A DNA stretch of 64,000 nt from Glycomyces sambucus (GTDB lineage: Bacteria > Actinomycetota > Actinomycetes > Mycobacteriales > Micromonosporaceae): assembly GCF_900102815.1 (NCBI RefSeq), contig NZ_FNGF01000005.1, forward strand, positions 310,001 through 374,000. Direction: 5' to 3'. The translations under genes and the position numbers were made by a program. The notes under the pieces are model-generated. The model saw only the letters and a program-made list of their open reading frames with translations. It was not told the DNA's origin and searched no databases. Shown here piece by piece: positions 46,399 to 54,934 of this stretch. Positions within the stretch are counted from its first letter, which is position 1, and each line of letters opens with the position of its first letter.

Positions 46399-47055
46399 AT
46401 GGCTGGCGACAAGGGGCCGCGGCGCGCGCCCCAGGAGGCGGTGCGCGCGGTCCGGGAGGACATCATCCGGGGCGTGTTCGCGCCCGGCGCCCGGCTCACC
46501 GAGGACGCGCTGGCCGCGCGGTACGGCGTCTCGCGCGTGCCCGTGCGCGAGGCGCTGCGGGTGCTGGAGGCGGAGGGGTTCGTCGAGGCCAAGCCCTATG
46601 TCGGCGTGTTCGTGCGGGAGCTGAGCGAGGCCGAGGCGGAGGACCTGCTGGAGCTGCGGTCGGTGATCGAGCCGATGTGCGCGGCCCGCGCGGCCCGCAA
46701 CCGCACGCCCGAGCAGCTCGGGCGGCTCAAGGAGCTGGTGAACCTCGGCTGGGACGCGGTGCGCGACGGCCGCCTCGAAGAGGTGCCGCGCCTGAACTCC
46801 CGCTTCCACGAGGTGATCGCCGAGGCGTCGGGCTCGGAGGTGCTGGGCCAGCTGATCCGCCAGCTCAGCCAGAAGATCGCGTGGGTCTACGCGGTTGGGC
46901 TGACGCTCCGTGCCGAGGACTCGTGGCGCGAGCACGAGGAGATCCTCGCGGCCCTGGCCGCGGGCGACGCCGACCGGGCCTCGGGCCTGGTCGGCCAGCA
47001 CATCCTCCGGGCGACCACCGCGTACCGCAGGCGGGTGCGCGACCCGATCGGGTGA
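46399..47055 (+). CDS. GntR-family regulator (FCD subfamily)
   Basis: A 218-residue regulator: an N-terminal winged helix-turn-helix (about 10-75, with LTEDALAARYGVSRVPVREA) and an all-helical FCD ligand domain (about 82-210). Histidines placed for metal binding are visible in NSRFHEVIAE, SWREHEEIL and GQHILRAT. FCD regulators usually repress catabolic genes until a small acid or amide binds, and many use operators centred on GTATAC-like palindromes. It sits between divergent halves of the amide-catabolism cluster. GGAGG lies eight bases before the ATG. Confidence 0.92.
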   Translation: MAGDKGPRRAPQEAVRAVREDIIRGVFAPGARLTEDALAARYGVSRVPVREALRVLEAEGFVEAKPYVGVFVRELSEAEAEDLLELRSVIEPMCAARAARNRTPEQLGRLKELVNLGWDAVRDGRLEEVPRLNSRFHEVIAEASGSEVLGQLIRQLSQKIAWVYAVGLTLRAEDSWREHEEILAALAAGDADRASGLVGQHILRATTAYRRRVRDPIG

Positions 47056-47211
47056 CATCGGGGCCGGTGGGCCCGGTTCTTGTCGGACCCGTCGGCAATG
47101 CTGGCCGCTACGGTCCCCTCGGGGTGGGTGGGGGCTGGGGATGGTCTATACGGCCCGGACCGTAGCGCTAGAAGATGTTTCGTGAACGCCGCTGCGCCGC
47201 TGCGCAAGCAG

Positions 47212-47302
47212 CCTCCGAGCCGCTCCTGCGAACGCTTCCGAGCTCACCCGCGAGGGCCTCCGAGCCGCCCCGCGAACGCCTCCCGGCCACCCCCGCGAGC
47301 CG
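47212..47302. repeat. Degenerate 22-24-bp tandem repeat, four units
   Basis: Units start at 47212, 47235, 47257 and 47279 and share the form CCTCCGAGCCGC-CCCGCGAACG. The array fills the gap before the TauE-type gene and ends directly at GTATAC site 2. Confidence 0.65.
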
Positions 47303-47304
47303 TT

Positions 47305-47310
47305 GTATAC
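47305..47310. promoter_or_regulatory. GTATAC site 2, upstream of the TauE-type gene
   Basis: TTGTATACGA context, 34 bp before the ATG at 47344. Confidence 0.6.
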
Positions 47311-47343
47311 GATTGGGTCCGCCGTGCCTCCCGGAAGGACCCC

Positions 47344-48087
47344 ATGGACCCTCAGCACCTCGCCCTGCTCGTCGCCGCCGGCTTCGGCGCGGGCGTCTGC
47401 AACGCGCTCGCCGGGGGCGGGAGCCTCCTGACGTTCCCGGCGCTCCTGGCGATCGGGATGCCGCCGGTCGCGGCCACCGTCACGAACGCGGTCTCGGTGT
47501 GGCCCGGCTACATCGGCAACGCGGTGGCGCTGCGCTCGCACCTGACCTCCTTCCGCCCGCTCCTACCGCGCCTGGTCGCCCTCGCCGCGGGCGGCGCGGT
47601 CACCGGCACCGTGGCCCTCCTCGCGGCACCGCCCGAGGTCTTCACCGCGCTGGTGCCGTTCCTGATCCTCTCGGCCACGGCCCTGTTCGCCTGCCAGCCG
47701 CTCATCGCCCGGCGCCTCGCCGCGAGCGGCGGCACCTCCGCGCCGCTGCTGTACTGCGGCGTATTCGTCGGCGGCGCGTACGGCGCGTACTTCAACGGCG
47801 GCATGGGGATCGTGTTCCTCACCGCGCTCGCGCTCGGCCTCGACGCCGCCATCGGGCGCCTCAACGGCCTCAAGGCCCTGCTCACCCTCACCGCCGGGAC
47901 CACCGCGATGATCTCCGTCGCGCTCTTCGGCCCGGTCCAGTGGCCCGCCGTCCTCGTCCTCGCCCCCGCTTGCCTCCTCGGCGGGTTCGCCGGCGCCAAG
48001 CTCGCCGACCGGCTCAAGCCCGCCGCCTTCCGCGTCCTCGTCATCGCCTTCGGCACCGCCGCCGGAACCGCGATGCTCCTCACCTGA
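47344..48087 (+). CDS. TauE/SafE-family membrane permease
   Basis: A 247-residue protein with seven or eight membrane helices in two similar halves. Each half begins with a Gly-rich stretch, GFGAGVCNALAGGGSLLTFP (about 13-32) and GGAYGAYFNGGMGIVFL (about 144-160), the hallmark of the family. Members move sulfite, sulfonates or other small organic anions. The ATG follows GGAAGGA. Its place in the GntR cluster suggests transport of a pathway substrate or by-product. Confidence 0.88.
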   Translation: MDPQHLALLVAAGFGAGVCNALAGGGSLLTFPALLAIGMPPVAATVTNAVSVWPGYIGNAVALRSHLTSFRPLLPRLVALAAGGAVTGTVALLAAPPEVFTALVPFLILSATALFACQPLIARRLAASGGTSAPLLYCGVFVGGAYGAYFNGGMGIVFLTALALGLDAAIGRLNGLKALLTLTAGTTAMISVALFGPVQWPAVLVLAPACLLGGFAGAKLADRLKPAAFRVLVIAFGTAAGTAMLLT

Positions 48088-48153
48088 CCGCGACCCCTCC
48101 GGCCGCGGCCCGCTCGATCTGCGCTCCGTCGAACGCAGTGCGAAAGGACCCCC

Positions 48154-49362
48154 ATGACCGACCTCCTCCTCACCGGCGCCCGCCCCTGGACCCCCGGCGA
48201 ACCGCTCGAACCCGCCGACATCGCCGTCTCCGGCGGCCGCATCGCCGCGGTCGGACCGGACCTCGCCGGCGCCCCCGAACACCAAGGCGCGCAGGTCGTC
48301 GACCTCGGCGGCGCGATCGTCCTCCCCGGCCTCGTCGACGCCCACTGCCACCTCGACAAGACGATGTTCGGCGGGCCGTGGACCCCCAACACCGGCGGCC
48401 GCACCCTCGAAGGCCGCATCCGCAACGGCGAGGGCCGCCGCGCCGAGCTCGGCGTCCCCAGCGCCGACTACGCCGCGAACCTCCTGCGCGCCATGGTCGC
48501 CGCCGGGACCTCGTTCGTGCGCAGCCACATCGACATCGACCCCGAGGTCGGCCTCGCCGGCGTCGAGGCCGTGCGCGAGGCCGCGGCCCGCCTCGCCGGC
48601 AAGGTCGACGTCGAACTCGTCGCCTTCCCGCAGGGCGGCCTGCTCACCCGCCCCGGCGTGCCCGGGCTCCTCGAAGCGGCCCTCCGCGACGGCGTCGGCG
48701 TCGTCGGCGGCCTCGACCCCGCCGGCTTCGACCGCGACCCCGCCGGGCAGCTCGACCTCCTCTTCGGCCTCGCCGAGCGGTACGGCGCCAAGATCGACGT
48801 CCACCTGCACGACCAGGGCCTGCTCGGCGCGTGGGAGTACGAGCTCATCGTCGAGCGCACCAAGGCGACCGGGATGGCCGGGCGCGTCGCCATCAGCCAC
48901 GCGTACGCCATGGGCGGCCTCGAACCCGACCACCAGCGCCGCATCGCCGACGCGCTCGCCGACGCCGGCGTCGCCATGATCACCTGCGCCGTCGGCGGCG
49001 CGCCCGTCGTCCCGGTGCGGCTCATGGCCGAGACCGGGGCGCGCCTGGCGATCGGCAACGACGGCATCCGCGACCTGTGGACCCCGTACGGCGACGGCGA
49101 CATGCTCCGCCGCGTCAACCAGGTGGCCTTCCGCGACCGGCTCATGTCCGACCCGGAGATCGAGCTCGCCCTCGCGGCCGGGACCCACGGCGGCGCGGCC
49201 GTGCTCGGCCTCGCGGACTACGGCCTCGCGGTCGGATGCAATGCCGACCTGCTCGCCGTGAACGCCACGGCCCCAGCGGAAGCCGTGGTCAGCGTGCCGG
49301 TGCGGCGCCTCGTCGTCAAGGGCGGCGCGGTCGTCGCTCACGACGGTGTCCTCGCCGACTGA
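48154..49362 (+). CDS. Amidohydrolase, cytosine-deaminase-like (1)
   Basis: A 402-residue metal-dependent hydrolase of the CodA/AtzC-type branch. Metal ligands are visible: HCH at 64-66 (VDAHCHLDK), a His in KIDVHLHDQG, a His in AISHAYAMGG, and an Asp in AIGNDGIRDLW. It should hydrolyse a C-N bond in a ring amide, amidine or aminopyrimidine. The ATG follows AAAGGA. A second, diverged member is encoded at 52414, suggesting two successive ring or amine hydrolysis steps in one pathway. Confidence 0.9.
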   Translation: MTDLLLTGARPWTPGEPLEPADIAVSGGRIAAVGPDLAGAPEHQGAQVVDLGGAIVLPGLVDAHCHLDKTMFGGPWTPNTGGRTLEGRIRNGEGRRAELGVPSADYAANLLRAMVAAGTSFVRSHIDIDPEVGLAGVEAVREAAARLAGKVDVELVAFPQGGLLTRPGVPGLLEAALRDGVGVVGGLDPAGFDRDPAGQLDLLFGLAERYGAKIDVHLHDQGLLGAWEYELIVERTKATGMAGRVAISHAYAMGGLEPDHQRRIADALADAGVAMITCAVGGAPVVPVRLMAETGARLAIGNDGIRDLWTPYGDGDMLRRVNQVAFRDRLMSDPEIELALAAGTHGGAAVLGLADYGLAVGCNADLLAVNATAPAEAVVSVPVRRLVVKGGAVVAHDGVLAD

Positions 49363-49364
49363 TC

Positions 49365-49370
49365 GTATAC
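49365..49370. promoter_or_regulatory. GTATAC site 3, perfect TCGTATACGA palindrome
   Basis: The full 10-bp palindrome covers 49363-49372, starting right after the amidohydrolase stop. It is the first of three sites upstream of the ABC importer operon. Confidence 0.6.
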
Positions 49371-49409
49371 GAAATCTCGCCGTAACGGACCGGACCGCGA
49401 TCGGCAATG

Positions 49410-49415
49410 GTATAC
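49410..49415. promoter_or_regulatory. GTATAC site 4
   Basis: GGTATACC context, 45 bp after site 3. Confidence 0.55.
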
Positions 49416-49476
49416 CGATAGAAATTGAGCCATGAACGCACGGCTCAACTCCGGACGCGGCCCGCGGCCGGGTCAT

Positions 49477-49482
49477 GTATAC
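49477..49482. promoter_or_regulatory. GTATAC site 5, near the ABC ATPase start
   Basis: ATGTATACGA context, 20 bp before the ATG at 49503. TATACG may also act as the -10 box. Confidence 0.55.
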
Positions 49483-49502
49483 GACCGCCCCCGGCGGTCG
49501 CG

Positions 49503-50255
49503 ATGAGCATCGACCCGGCTCTGGCCTTCCGCGGCACCTCGCTGACCTTCGCGAACGGCACCCGCGCGCTCGACGGCATCGACCTGGAGATCCGCCCGGG
49601 GGAGTTCGTGTCCCTCGTCGGCCCCTCCGGCTGCGGCAAGTCCACGATGCTCCGGCTCGCCGCCGGCTTCGAGGCCGCCTCCGGCGGCGCCGTCGACGTG
49701 CGGACCGACCGCCTCGGGTACGTCTTCCAGGAGGCCACGCTCCTGCCGTGGCGCACCGTCGCCCGCAACGTCGAACTCCCCGCCGAGCTCGCCGGGGTCC
49801 CCAAGGCCGAGCGGCGCACGGCCGCCGCTGACGCCATCGCCCGGGTCGGCCTGGCGGGCTTCGAGCAGCACCGCCCCTCCCAGCTCTCCGGCGGGATGCG
49901 CATGCGCGCCTCCATCGCCCGCGCGCTCACCATGCGGCCCGAGCTGTTCCTCTTCGACGAGCCGTTCGGCGCCCTCGACGAGATCACCCGCCAGCACCTG
50001 AACTCCGAGGTCGGCGAGCTCTTCGTGCGCGACGGCTTCGCGGGCGTCTTCGTGACCCACTCCGTCCCCGAGTCGGTGTTCATGTCGACCCGCGTCGTCG
50101 TCCTCACCGGCCGACCCGGCACCATCGCCGCCGACATCCCCGTCCCGTTCGACTTCCCCCGCGACCCCGAACTGCGCTACACCGCGGCGTTCGCGGCCCT
50201 CGCCGCCGAGGTCTCGGCGGCCCTGCGCGGCGACAGGCAGGAGGCCGCCGCATGA
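49503..50255 (+). CDS. ABC transporter ATP-binding protein (SsuB/TauB type)
   Basis: A 250-residue ATPase. Walker A GPSGCGKST is at 40-48, the Q-loop at VFQEATLLPW, the signature QLSGGMRMRASIARAL, Walker B LFLFDEPFGALDE and the switch His in VFVTHSVPE. This subgroup energises uptake of sulfonates, nitrate, taurine or pyrimidine-type compounds. The ATG at 49503 is preferred; the frame opens at 49425 but the added part lacks similarity and spans GTATAC site 5. The end overlaps the permease gene. Confidence 0.94.
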   Translation: MSIDPALAFRGTSLTFANGTRALDGIDLEIRPGEFVSLVGPSGCGKSTMLRLAAGFEAASGGAVDVRTDRLGYVFQEATLLPWRTVARNVELPAELAGVPKAERRTAAADAIARVGLAGFEQHRPSQLSGGMRMRASIARALTMRPELFLFDEPFGALDEITRQHLNSEVGELFVRDGFAGVFVTHSVPESVFMSTRVVVLTGRPGTIAADIPVPFDFPRDPELRYTAAFAALAAEVSAALRGDRQEAAA

Positions 50256-51103
50256 CCGCCACCCTCGAAGCCCCCGCGAAGACCGCCGCACCCGAGCCGC
50301 CTCGGCCCCGAAAGCGCCTGTGGCCCTTCACGACCGCCCCGGTCCGCGTCGTCGCGCCCATCGCCGTCTTCGTCCTCGTGGTCGCCGCCTGGGCCGCCTC
50401 CAGCCACCTCCTGGTGCCCGAGGCGTCCCGGTTCCTCCTGCCCCCGCCCGAGGCGGTCGTCGCCGAAGGGCTCCTCGACCCCGCCGCGCGCACCGAGATC
50501 CTCACCGCCCTGTGGAACACCGTCCAGGTCGCCCTGTGCGGCCTCGCGATCGCGATCGTCCTCGGCGTGCTCTTCGCGGTCGTCATGAGCCAGGCCCGCT
50601 GGGCCGAGTTCTCCCTCTACCCGTACGCCGTCGTCCTCCAGACCATCCCGATCCTCGCGGTCGTGCCCCTGTTCGGGTTCTGGTTCGGGTACGAGTTCGG
50701 GTCCCGCGTCATCGTGTGCGTCATGGTCTCGCTGTTCCCGGTCGTCACGAACACGCTCTTCGGCCTCAAGTCCGTCGCCCCCGCCGAGCACGACCTGTTC
50801 ACCCTCCACGGCGCGACCCGCTTCCAGCGCCTGTGGAAGCTCCAGCTCCCCGCCGCGCTCCCCGCGATGATCTCCGGGTTCAAGATCTCCGGCGGCCAGG
50901 CCATCATCGGCTCGATCGTGGCCGACTTCTTCTTCCGCCAAGGGGTCCCGGGCGTCGGCCGCATGATCGACGTCTACCGCCAGCGCCTCGCCACCGAGGA
51001 GCTCCTGACGGCCCTGCTCCTGTCCTCGCTCGTCGGCCTGTGCCTGTTCTGGGCGTTCGACCTCCTCGCCGGACGCGTCGACCGCATGCACGGCAAGCGA
51101 TAA
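50252..51103 (+). CDS. ABC transporter permease (SsuC/TauC type)
   Basis: A 283-residue inner-membrane protein with about six helices. The cytoplasmic EAA loop that meets the ATPase reads HGATRFQRLWKLQLPAALPA (about 184-203). The ATG overlaps the ATPase stop as ATGA. It works with the ATPase and the lipoprotein encoded next. Confidence 0.93.
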   Translation: MTATLEAPAKTAAPEPPRPRKRLWPFTTAPVRVVAPIAVFVLVVAAWAASSHLLVPEASRFLLPPPEAVVAEGLLDPAARTEILTALWNTVQVALCGLAIAIVLGVLFAVVMSQARWAEFSLYPYAVVLQTIPILAVVPLFGFWFGYEFGSRVIVCVMVSLFPVVTNTLFGLKSVAPAEHDLFTLHGATRFQRLWKLQLPAALPAMISGFKISGGQAIIGSIVADFFFRQGVPGVGRMIDVYRQRLATEELLTALLLSSLVGLCLFWAFDLLAGRVDRMHGKR

Positions 51104-51229
51104 CGCCATCAGGGGCACCTGAACCACTTGAACTACCTGAGCTGCCAGTCCGACAGCCCTCCGATCGGCGCGCCCTCCCACCGCCGCGAGCGCGCCCCCC
51201 ACCGACCCCCGAGACCTCTAGGAGAGACC

Positions 51230-51289
51230 ATGCGGAACCACCCCACGCGGAATCGCCCCATGCCGATCCACCCCATGCGAAACGATGCT
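51230..51289 (+). repeat. 15-bp tandem repeat in the signal peptide of the binding protein
   Basis: Four imperfect units begin ATGCGGAACCACCCC, ACGCGGAATCGCCCC, ATGCCGATCCACCCC and ATGCGAAACGATGCT. They lengthen the positively charged start of the signal peptide and provide three in-frame ATGs. Confidence 0.75.
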
Positions 51290-52417
51290 GTGCGCCGCCG
51301 GCTGACCGCCGCCGCGGCCGTCGCGACCGGGGCGAGCCTCCTCGCCGCCTGCACCGCCACCGCCAGCGACGTGCCCGAGCCCACCGGCGAGGGCGTGCTC
51401 GCCGGCGTCTGCCCCGCCACGATCGTCATCCAGACCGACTGGTTCGCCACCCCCGAGCGCGCCGCCGCCTTCCAGCTCGTCGGCCCCGACGGGACCGTCG
51501 ACGTCGAGCAGGGCGCCTACGTCGGGCCCCTGGGCGACACCGGCGTCAACGTCGAGGTCCGCCTGGGCGGCCCGTTCCTCGGCGGCCAGCCCGTGCCCGC
51601 GCAGATGTACCAGGACACCTCGATCACCCTCGGCTTCGTGCCGACCGACGACGCGGTCCGCGCCAACGCCGAGTTCCCCGTCACCGGCGTGTTCGCCTCC
51701 CTGGAGACCACCCCGCAGATCGTCATGTTCGACCCCGCCACATACGACGTCGACTCCTGGGACGACGTCAAGGCCACCGGCGCCCCGATCGTGTACACCG
51801 AGGGCAAGGTCTTCATGGACTACCTGATCGCCCAGGGGTACGTCGACCCGTCGCAGGCCGACGCGTCCTTCGACGGCACCCCGAGCCGCTTCGTCGCCGA
51901 GGGCGGCGCGGTCATGCAGCAGGGGTACGTCTCCAACGAGCCCTACCGCTGGGAGCACGACGTCGAGGGCTGGATGAAGCCCACCGACTACCTGATGGTC
52001 GACGACGCCGGGTACGAGATCTACCAGCACGCCTGGTCGGTGCGCTCGGGCGAGCTCGACGAGCTCGCGCCGTGCCTCACCGAGCTCGTGCCGATGCTCC
52101 AGCAGGCCCAGATCGACTACGTGACCGACCCCGAGCCGGTCAACGAGGCGATCCTCCGCATCGCCGAGACCATCCCCGACGGGCCCCCGATCACCATGGA
52201 GGGCAACGCGGACTCGGTCGAGGTGCAGCTCGCCGAGGGCATCGTCGCCAACGGCCCCGACGACACCCTCGGCAACTTCGACACCGAGCGCGTCGACCGC
52301 GTCATCGCCGCGGTCCTCCCGATCTTCGCGGGCTACGGCGAGACGATCCCCGAGGGGATCGCCGCCGACGACATCGTCACCAACGAGTTCATCGACCCCG
52401 CCATCGGACTGCGGTGA
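51230..52417 (+). CDS. Substrate-binding lipoprotein of the ABC importer
   Basis: A 395-residue protein. The signal ends in a lipobox LLAAC with Cys41, giving a membrane-anchored receptor. The mature part fits the NMT1/TauA-like group of binding proteins (VIQTDWFATPE early on), though the ligand is not readable. The ATG at 51230 follows TAGGAGAG. The first 20 residues are made of a 15-bp DNA repeat (MRNHP, TRNRP, MPIHP, MRNDA), and an alternative start at Met16 would also give a good signal peptide. The stop overlaps the next amidohydrolase as GTGA. Confidence 0.85.
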   Translation: MRNHPTRNRPMPIHPMRNDAVRRRLTAAAAVATGASLLAACTATASDVPEPTGEGVLAGVCPATIVIQTDWFATPERAAAFQLVGPDGTVDVEQGAYVGPLGDTGVNVEVRLGGPFLGGQPVPAQMYQDTSITLGFVPTDDAVRANAEFPVTGVFASLETTPQIVMFDPATYDVDSWDDVKATGAPIVYTEGKVFMDYLIAQGYVDPSQADASFDGTPSRFVAEGGAVMQQGYVSNEPYRWEHDVEGWMKPTDYLMVDDAGYEIYQHAWSVRSGELDELAPCLTELVPMLQQAQIDYVTDPEPVNEAILRIAETIPDGPPITMEGNADSVEVQLAEGIVANGPDDTLGNFDTERVDRVIAAVLPIFAGYGETIPEGIAADDIVTNEFIDPAIGLR

Positions 52418-53769
52418 CCCGCCTCGACGCCGTCGCCGGGGCGGGCCTCCCCGGCGGTCCGGCCGACCTGATCCTCCACAGGGGACGGGTCGGCCGGGCC
52501 GCACCTCCGGGCACCGCGGACGGCATCCCCGGAGGCGGTGCCTCCGCGGACGGTTCCGCGGCCGGCGGCACCGCCGTCCTCGACGCCGCCGGCCGCGCCG
52601 TCCTGCCCGCCTTCGTCGACGCGCACGTCCACCTCGACAAGGCGTTCCTCCTCGAACCGATCGCGCGCGGACTCGCCGCCGAGGGCACCGAGCCCACCGC
52701 CGACCTGAACGACGCCATCGCCGCGGTCGCGAGGCTCCGCCCCCGCCTCGGCCCCGAGACCGTCCGGGCCGGCGCGCAGCGCGCCGTCGACACCCTGGTG
52801 CGCAACGGCACCCTCGCCGCGCGCGCCATGGTCGAGATCGACCCGGCCGTGGGCCTCGACCTCATGGACCTCCACGCCGATCTCGCCGCCCGCAACGACG
52901 GCCGCATCGACCTCCAACTCACCGCCTTCCCCCAGCGCGGCCTCGAACTCCCGGGCATGCGCGGACTCCTCAAGGGCGCCATGGCCTCCGGCGCACACGT
53001 GGTCGGCGGCTGCCCGTACGTCGACGCCGACCCGGCCGCCCACCTCGACTTCGTCTTCGACCTCGCCCAGGCCCACGGCGCGCCGGTCGACCTCCACCTC
53101 GACTTCGGCGACGACCCCGGCGCCTCGCTCATCGGCCTCGTCGTCGAGCGCACCCGCGCCGCCGGCATGCACGGCCGCGTGGCGATCGGCCACGCCACCA
53201 CCCTCGCCGCCATGGACCCCGACGCCGCAGACCGGGCGTTCGACGCCCTCGCCGACGCCGGGATCGCGCTCGCGGTCATGCCCGCCACCGACCTCTACCT
53301 CGCCGGGCACGCCCGCGACGCCAGCGCCGGGCACGCCACCCGCGCGGTGGCCCCGATCCTGCGCGCCGCCCGCGCCGGCGTCACCACCGCGATCACGAAC
53401 AACAACCTCTGCAACCCGTTCGCGCCCTTCGGCAACGGCAGCCAGCTCCAGGCCGCGTGGCTCGCGGGCCTGCTCTTCCGCGCGGCCTCCGCCGCCGACC
53501 GCGCGGTCCTCGCCGACGCGATCACGACGAACCCGGCCCGCATCCTCGGCCGGCCCGCGCACGGTCCGGTCCCCGGCGCGAGCGCCGACCTCGTCGTCCT
53601 CGACGCCGCGACCGCCGACGAGGCCGTGCTCCAGTGCGCCCCGGTCGCGGCCGTCGTCCGCGCGGGCGTCCTCCTCGACACCGGCCCGCGGACGTCGTCA
53701 CTGCGGCGCGGCGACCTGCGAGGGGACGACGCGGGACGGGACGGCACCGATCAGGGCGCCGCCCCGTAA
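52414..53769 (+). CDS. Amidohydrolase, cytosine-deaminase-like (2)
   Basis: A 451-residue relative of the enzyme at 48154. It keeps HVH at 71-73 (FVDAHVHLDK), a His in PVDLHLDFGD and a His in AIGHATTLAA. At the place of the expected catalytic Asp it reads ITNNNLCNPFAPFGNGSQLQ, with Asn instead. A known subgroup has this Asn, but it may have a different metal need or reaction. A Gly/Ala/Ser-rich insertion fills residues 30-52. The GTG overlaps the binding-protein stop; the gene ends the ABC operon. Confidence 0.85.
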   Translation: MTRLDAVAGAGLPGGPADLILHRGRVGRAAPPGTADGIPGGGASADGSAAGGTAVLDAAGRAVLPAFVDAHVHLDKAFLLEPIARGLAAEGTEPTADLNDAIAAVARLRPRLGPETVRAGAQRAVDTLVRNGTLAARAMVEIDPAVGLDLMDLHADLAARNDGRIDLQLTAFPQRGLELPGMRGLLKGAMASGAHVVGGCPYVDADPAAHLDFVFDLAQAHGAPVDLHLDFGDDPGASLIGLVVERTRAAGMHGRVAIGHATTLAAMDPDAADRAFDALADAGIALAVMPATDLYLAGHARDASAGHATRAVAPILRAARAGVTTAITNNNLCNPFAPFGNGSQLQAAWLAGLLFRAASAADRAVLADAITTNPARILGRPAHGPVPGASADLVVLDAATADEAVLQCAPVAAVVRAGVLLDTGPRTSSLRRGDLRGDDAGRDGTDQGAAP

Positions 53770-53854
53770 CTCAAGGACAGCGCAAGGTGCGTGAGACCGC
53801 TACGCTGAGGACCATCCGATTCCGCCGCTCCCCGACACCCCCGAGCGAGGCGAA

Positions 53855-54934
53855 TTGTCCGACCCGAACGCCTTCAGTCCGTACGCTTTCGACGCCGACC
53901 GGTACTGGAGCGACGACCACCCCGTCCTCGAACTCGTCAGGGCCCGCCGCGCCGAGGGCTCCGCGCCCGGCGCCCGCACCGACGGTTTCAAGCTCGGCCT
54001 CGCCGTCGAAGGCGGCGGCATGCGCGGCGTCACCTCCGGCGCCATGCTCGTGGCCCTCGACGACCTCGGCCTGCGCCCGGTGTTCGACGCCGTCTACGCC
54101 ACCTCCTCCGGCTCGATCAACGCCGCGTACTTCCTCGCCGGCGGGGACTCCTGGTACCCGCTCACGATCTACTTCGACGACCTCTGCACGCCCGAGTTCG
54201 CCGACGTCAGGCGCATGCTCGCCGGGCGCCCCGCCCTGAACCTCGACTACGCCTTCGACGAGGTCCTGGAGCACCGCAAGCCCCTCGACTTCGAGCGGAT
54301 CCTCAAGAGCCCCATCGACCTCCACGTGGTCATCAGCGAGGTCGACACCCTCACCGCGACCGCCCCGCACGAGTTCGCGTCCCGCGACGACCTCAAGTCC
54401 GCGCTCAAGGCCAGCTGCTGGATGCCCGTCGCCGTGCCCGGCACCGGCGTCTTCCGCGGGCGGCGGGCCATCGACGGCGGCGTCCTCACCGCCCACCCCC
54501 ACCTCGCCGCCCTCGCCGACGGCTGCACCCACGTGCTCTCTTTGAGCACCAAGCCGATCAAGCCCCCGCCCACCCGCCTCTCGCCCGGCCGCCGCTACTC
54601 CGTCGCCTACCTCGAACGCCTCCGCAAGGGCCTCGGCCGCGGCTACGCCGACTCGCAGTTCCGCTACCGCGAACAGCGCAGACTCCTGCAGCGCTGGATG
54701 ACCGACCCCGGCGACGGCCCGCAGGTGCTCGACCTCGCGCCCCTCCCGTGGATGCGCGAGGTCGCGAACCAGTCCCGCTCGCGCGACGCGCTCGTCACCG
54801 CCGCCCGCGAAGCCCACGCCGTCATGGCCGCCGCGATCCAGGGCGTCCCGGTCCAGGAGCTCCGCGACGGCTCGTTCCGCTCCGTCCCCCGCATCACCAC
54901 CGTGAGGACCGCCGATGGCAGACGCATCGGTTGA
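53855..54934 (+). CDS. Patatin-like phospholipase
   Basis: A 359-residue protein with the patatin fold. The oxyanion motif is EGGGMRG (about 52-58), the nucleophile elbow is YATSSGSINAAY (Ala in place of the first Gly of GxSxG), and the catalytic Asp is in AIDGGV (about 206-211). It should release fatty acids from lipids. The start is a TTG at 53855 behind GCGAGG. Its end overlaps the kinase-like gene by 20 bp, so the two proteins are probably made together. Confidence 0.88.
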   Translation: MSDPNAFSPYAFDADRYWSDDHPVLELVRARRAEGSAPGARTDGFKLGLAVEGGGMRGVTSGAMLVALDDLGLRPVFDAVYATSSGSINAAYFLAGGDSWYPLTIYFDDLCTPEFADVRRMLAGRPALNLDYAFDEVLEHRKPLDFERILKSPIDLHVVISEVDTLTATAPHEFASRDDLKSALKASCWMPVAVPGTGVFRGRRAIDGGVLTAHPHLAALADGCTHVLSLSTKPIKPPPTRLSPGRRYSVAYLERLRKGLGRGYADSQFRYREQRRLLQRWMTDPGDGPQVLDLAPLPWMREVANQSRSRDALVTAAREAHAVMAAAIQGVPVQELRDGSFRSVPRITTVRTADGRRIG

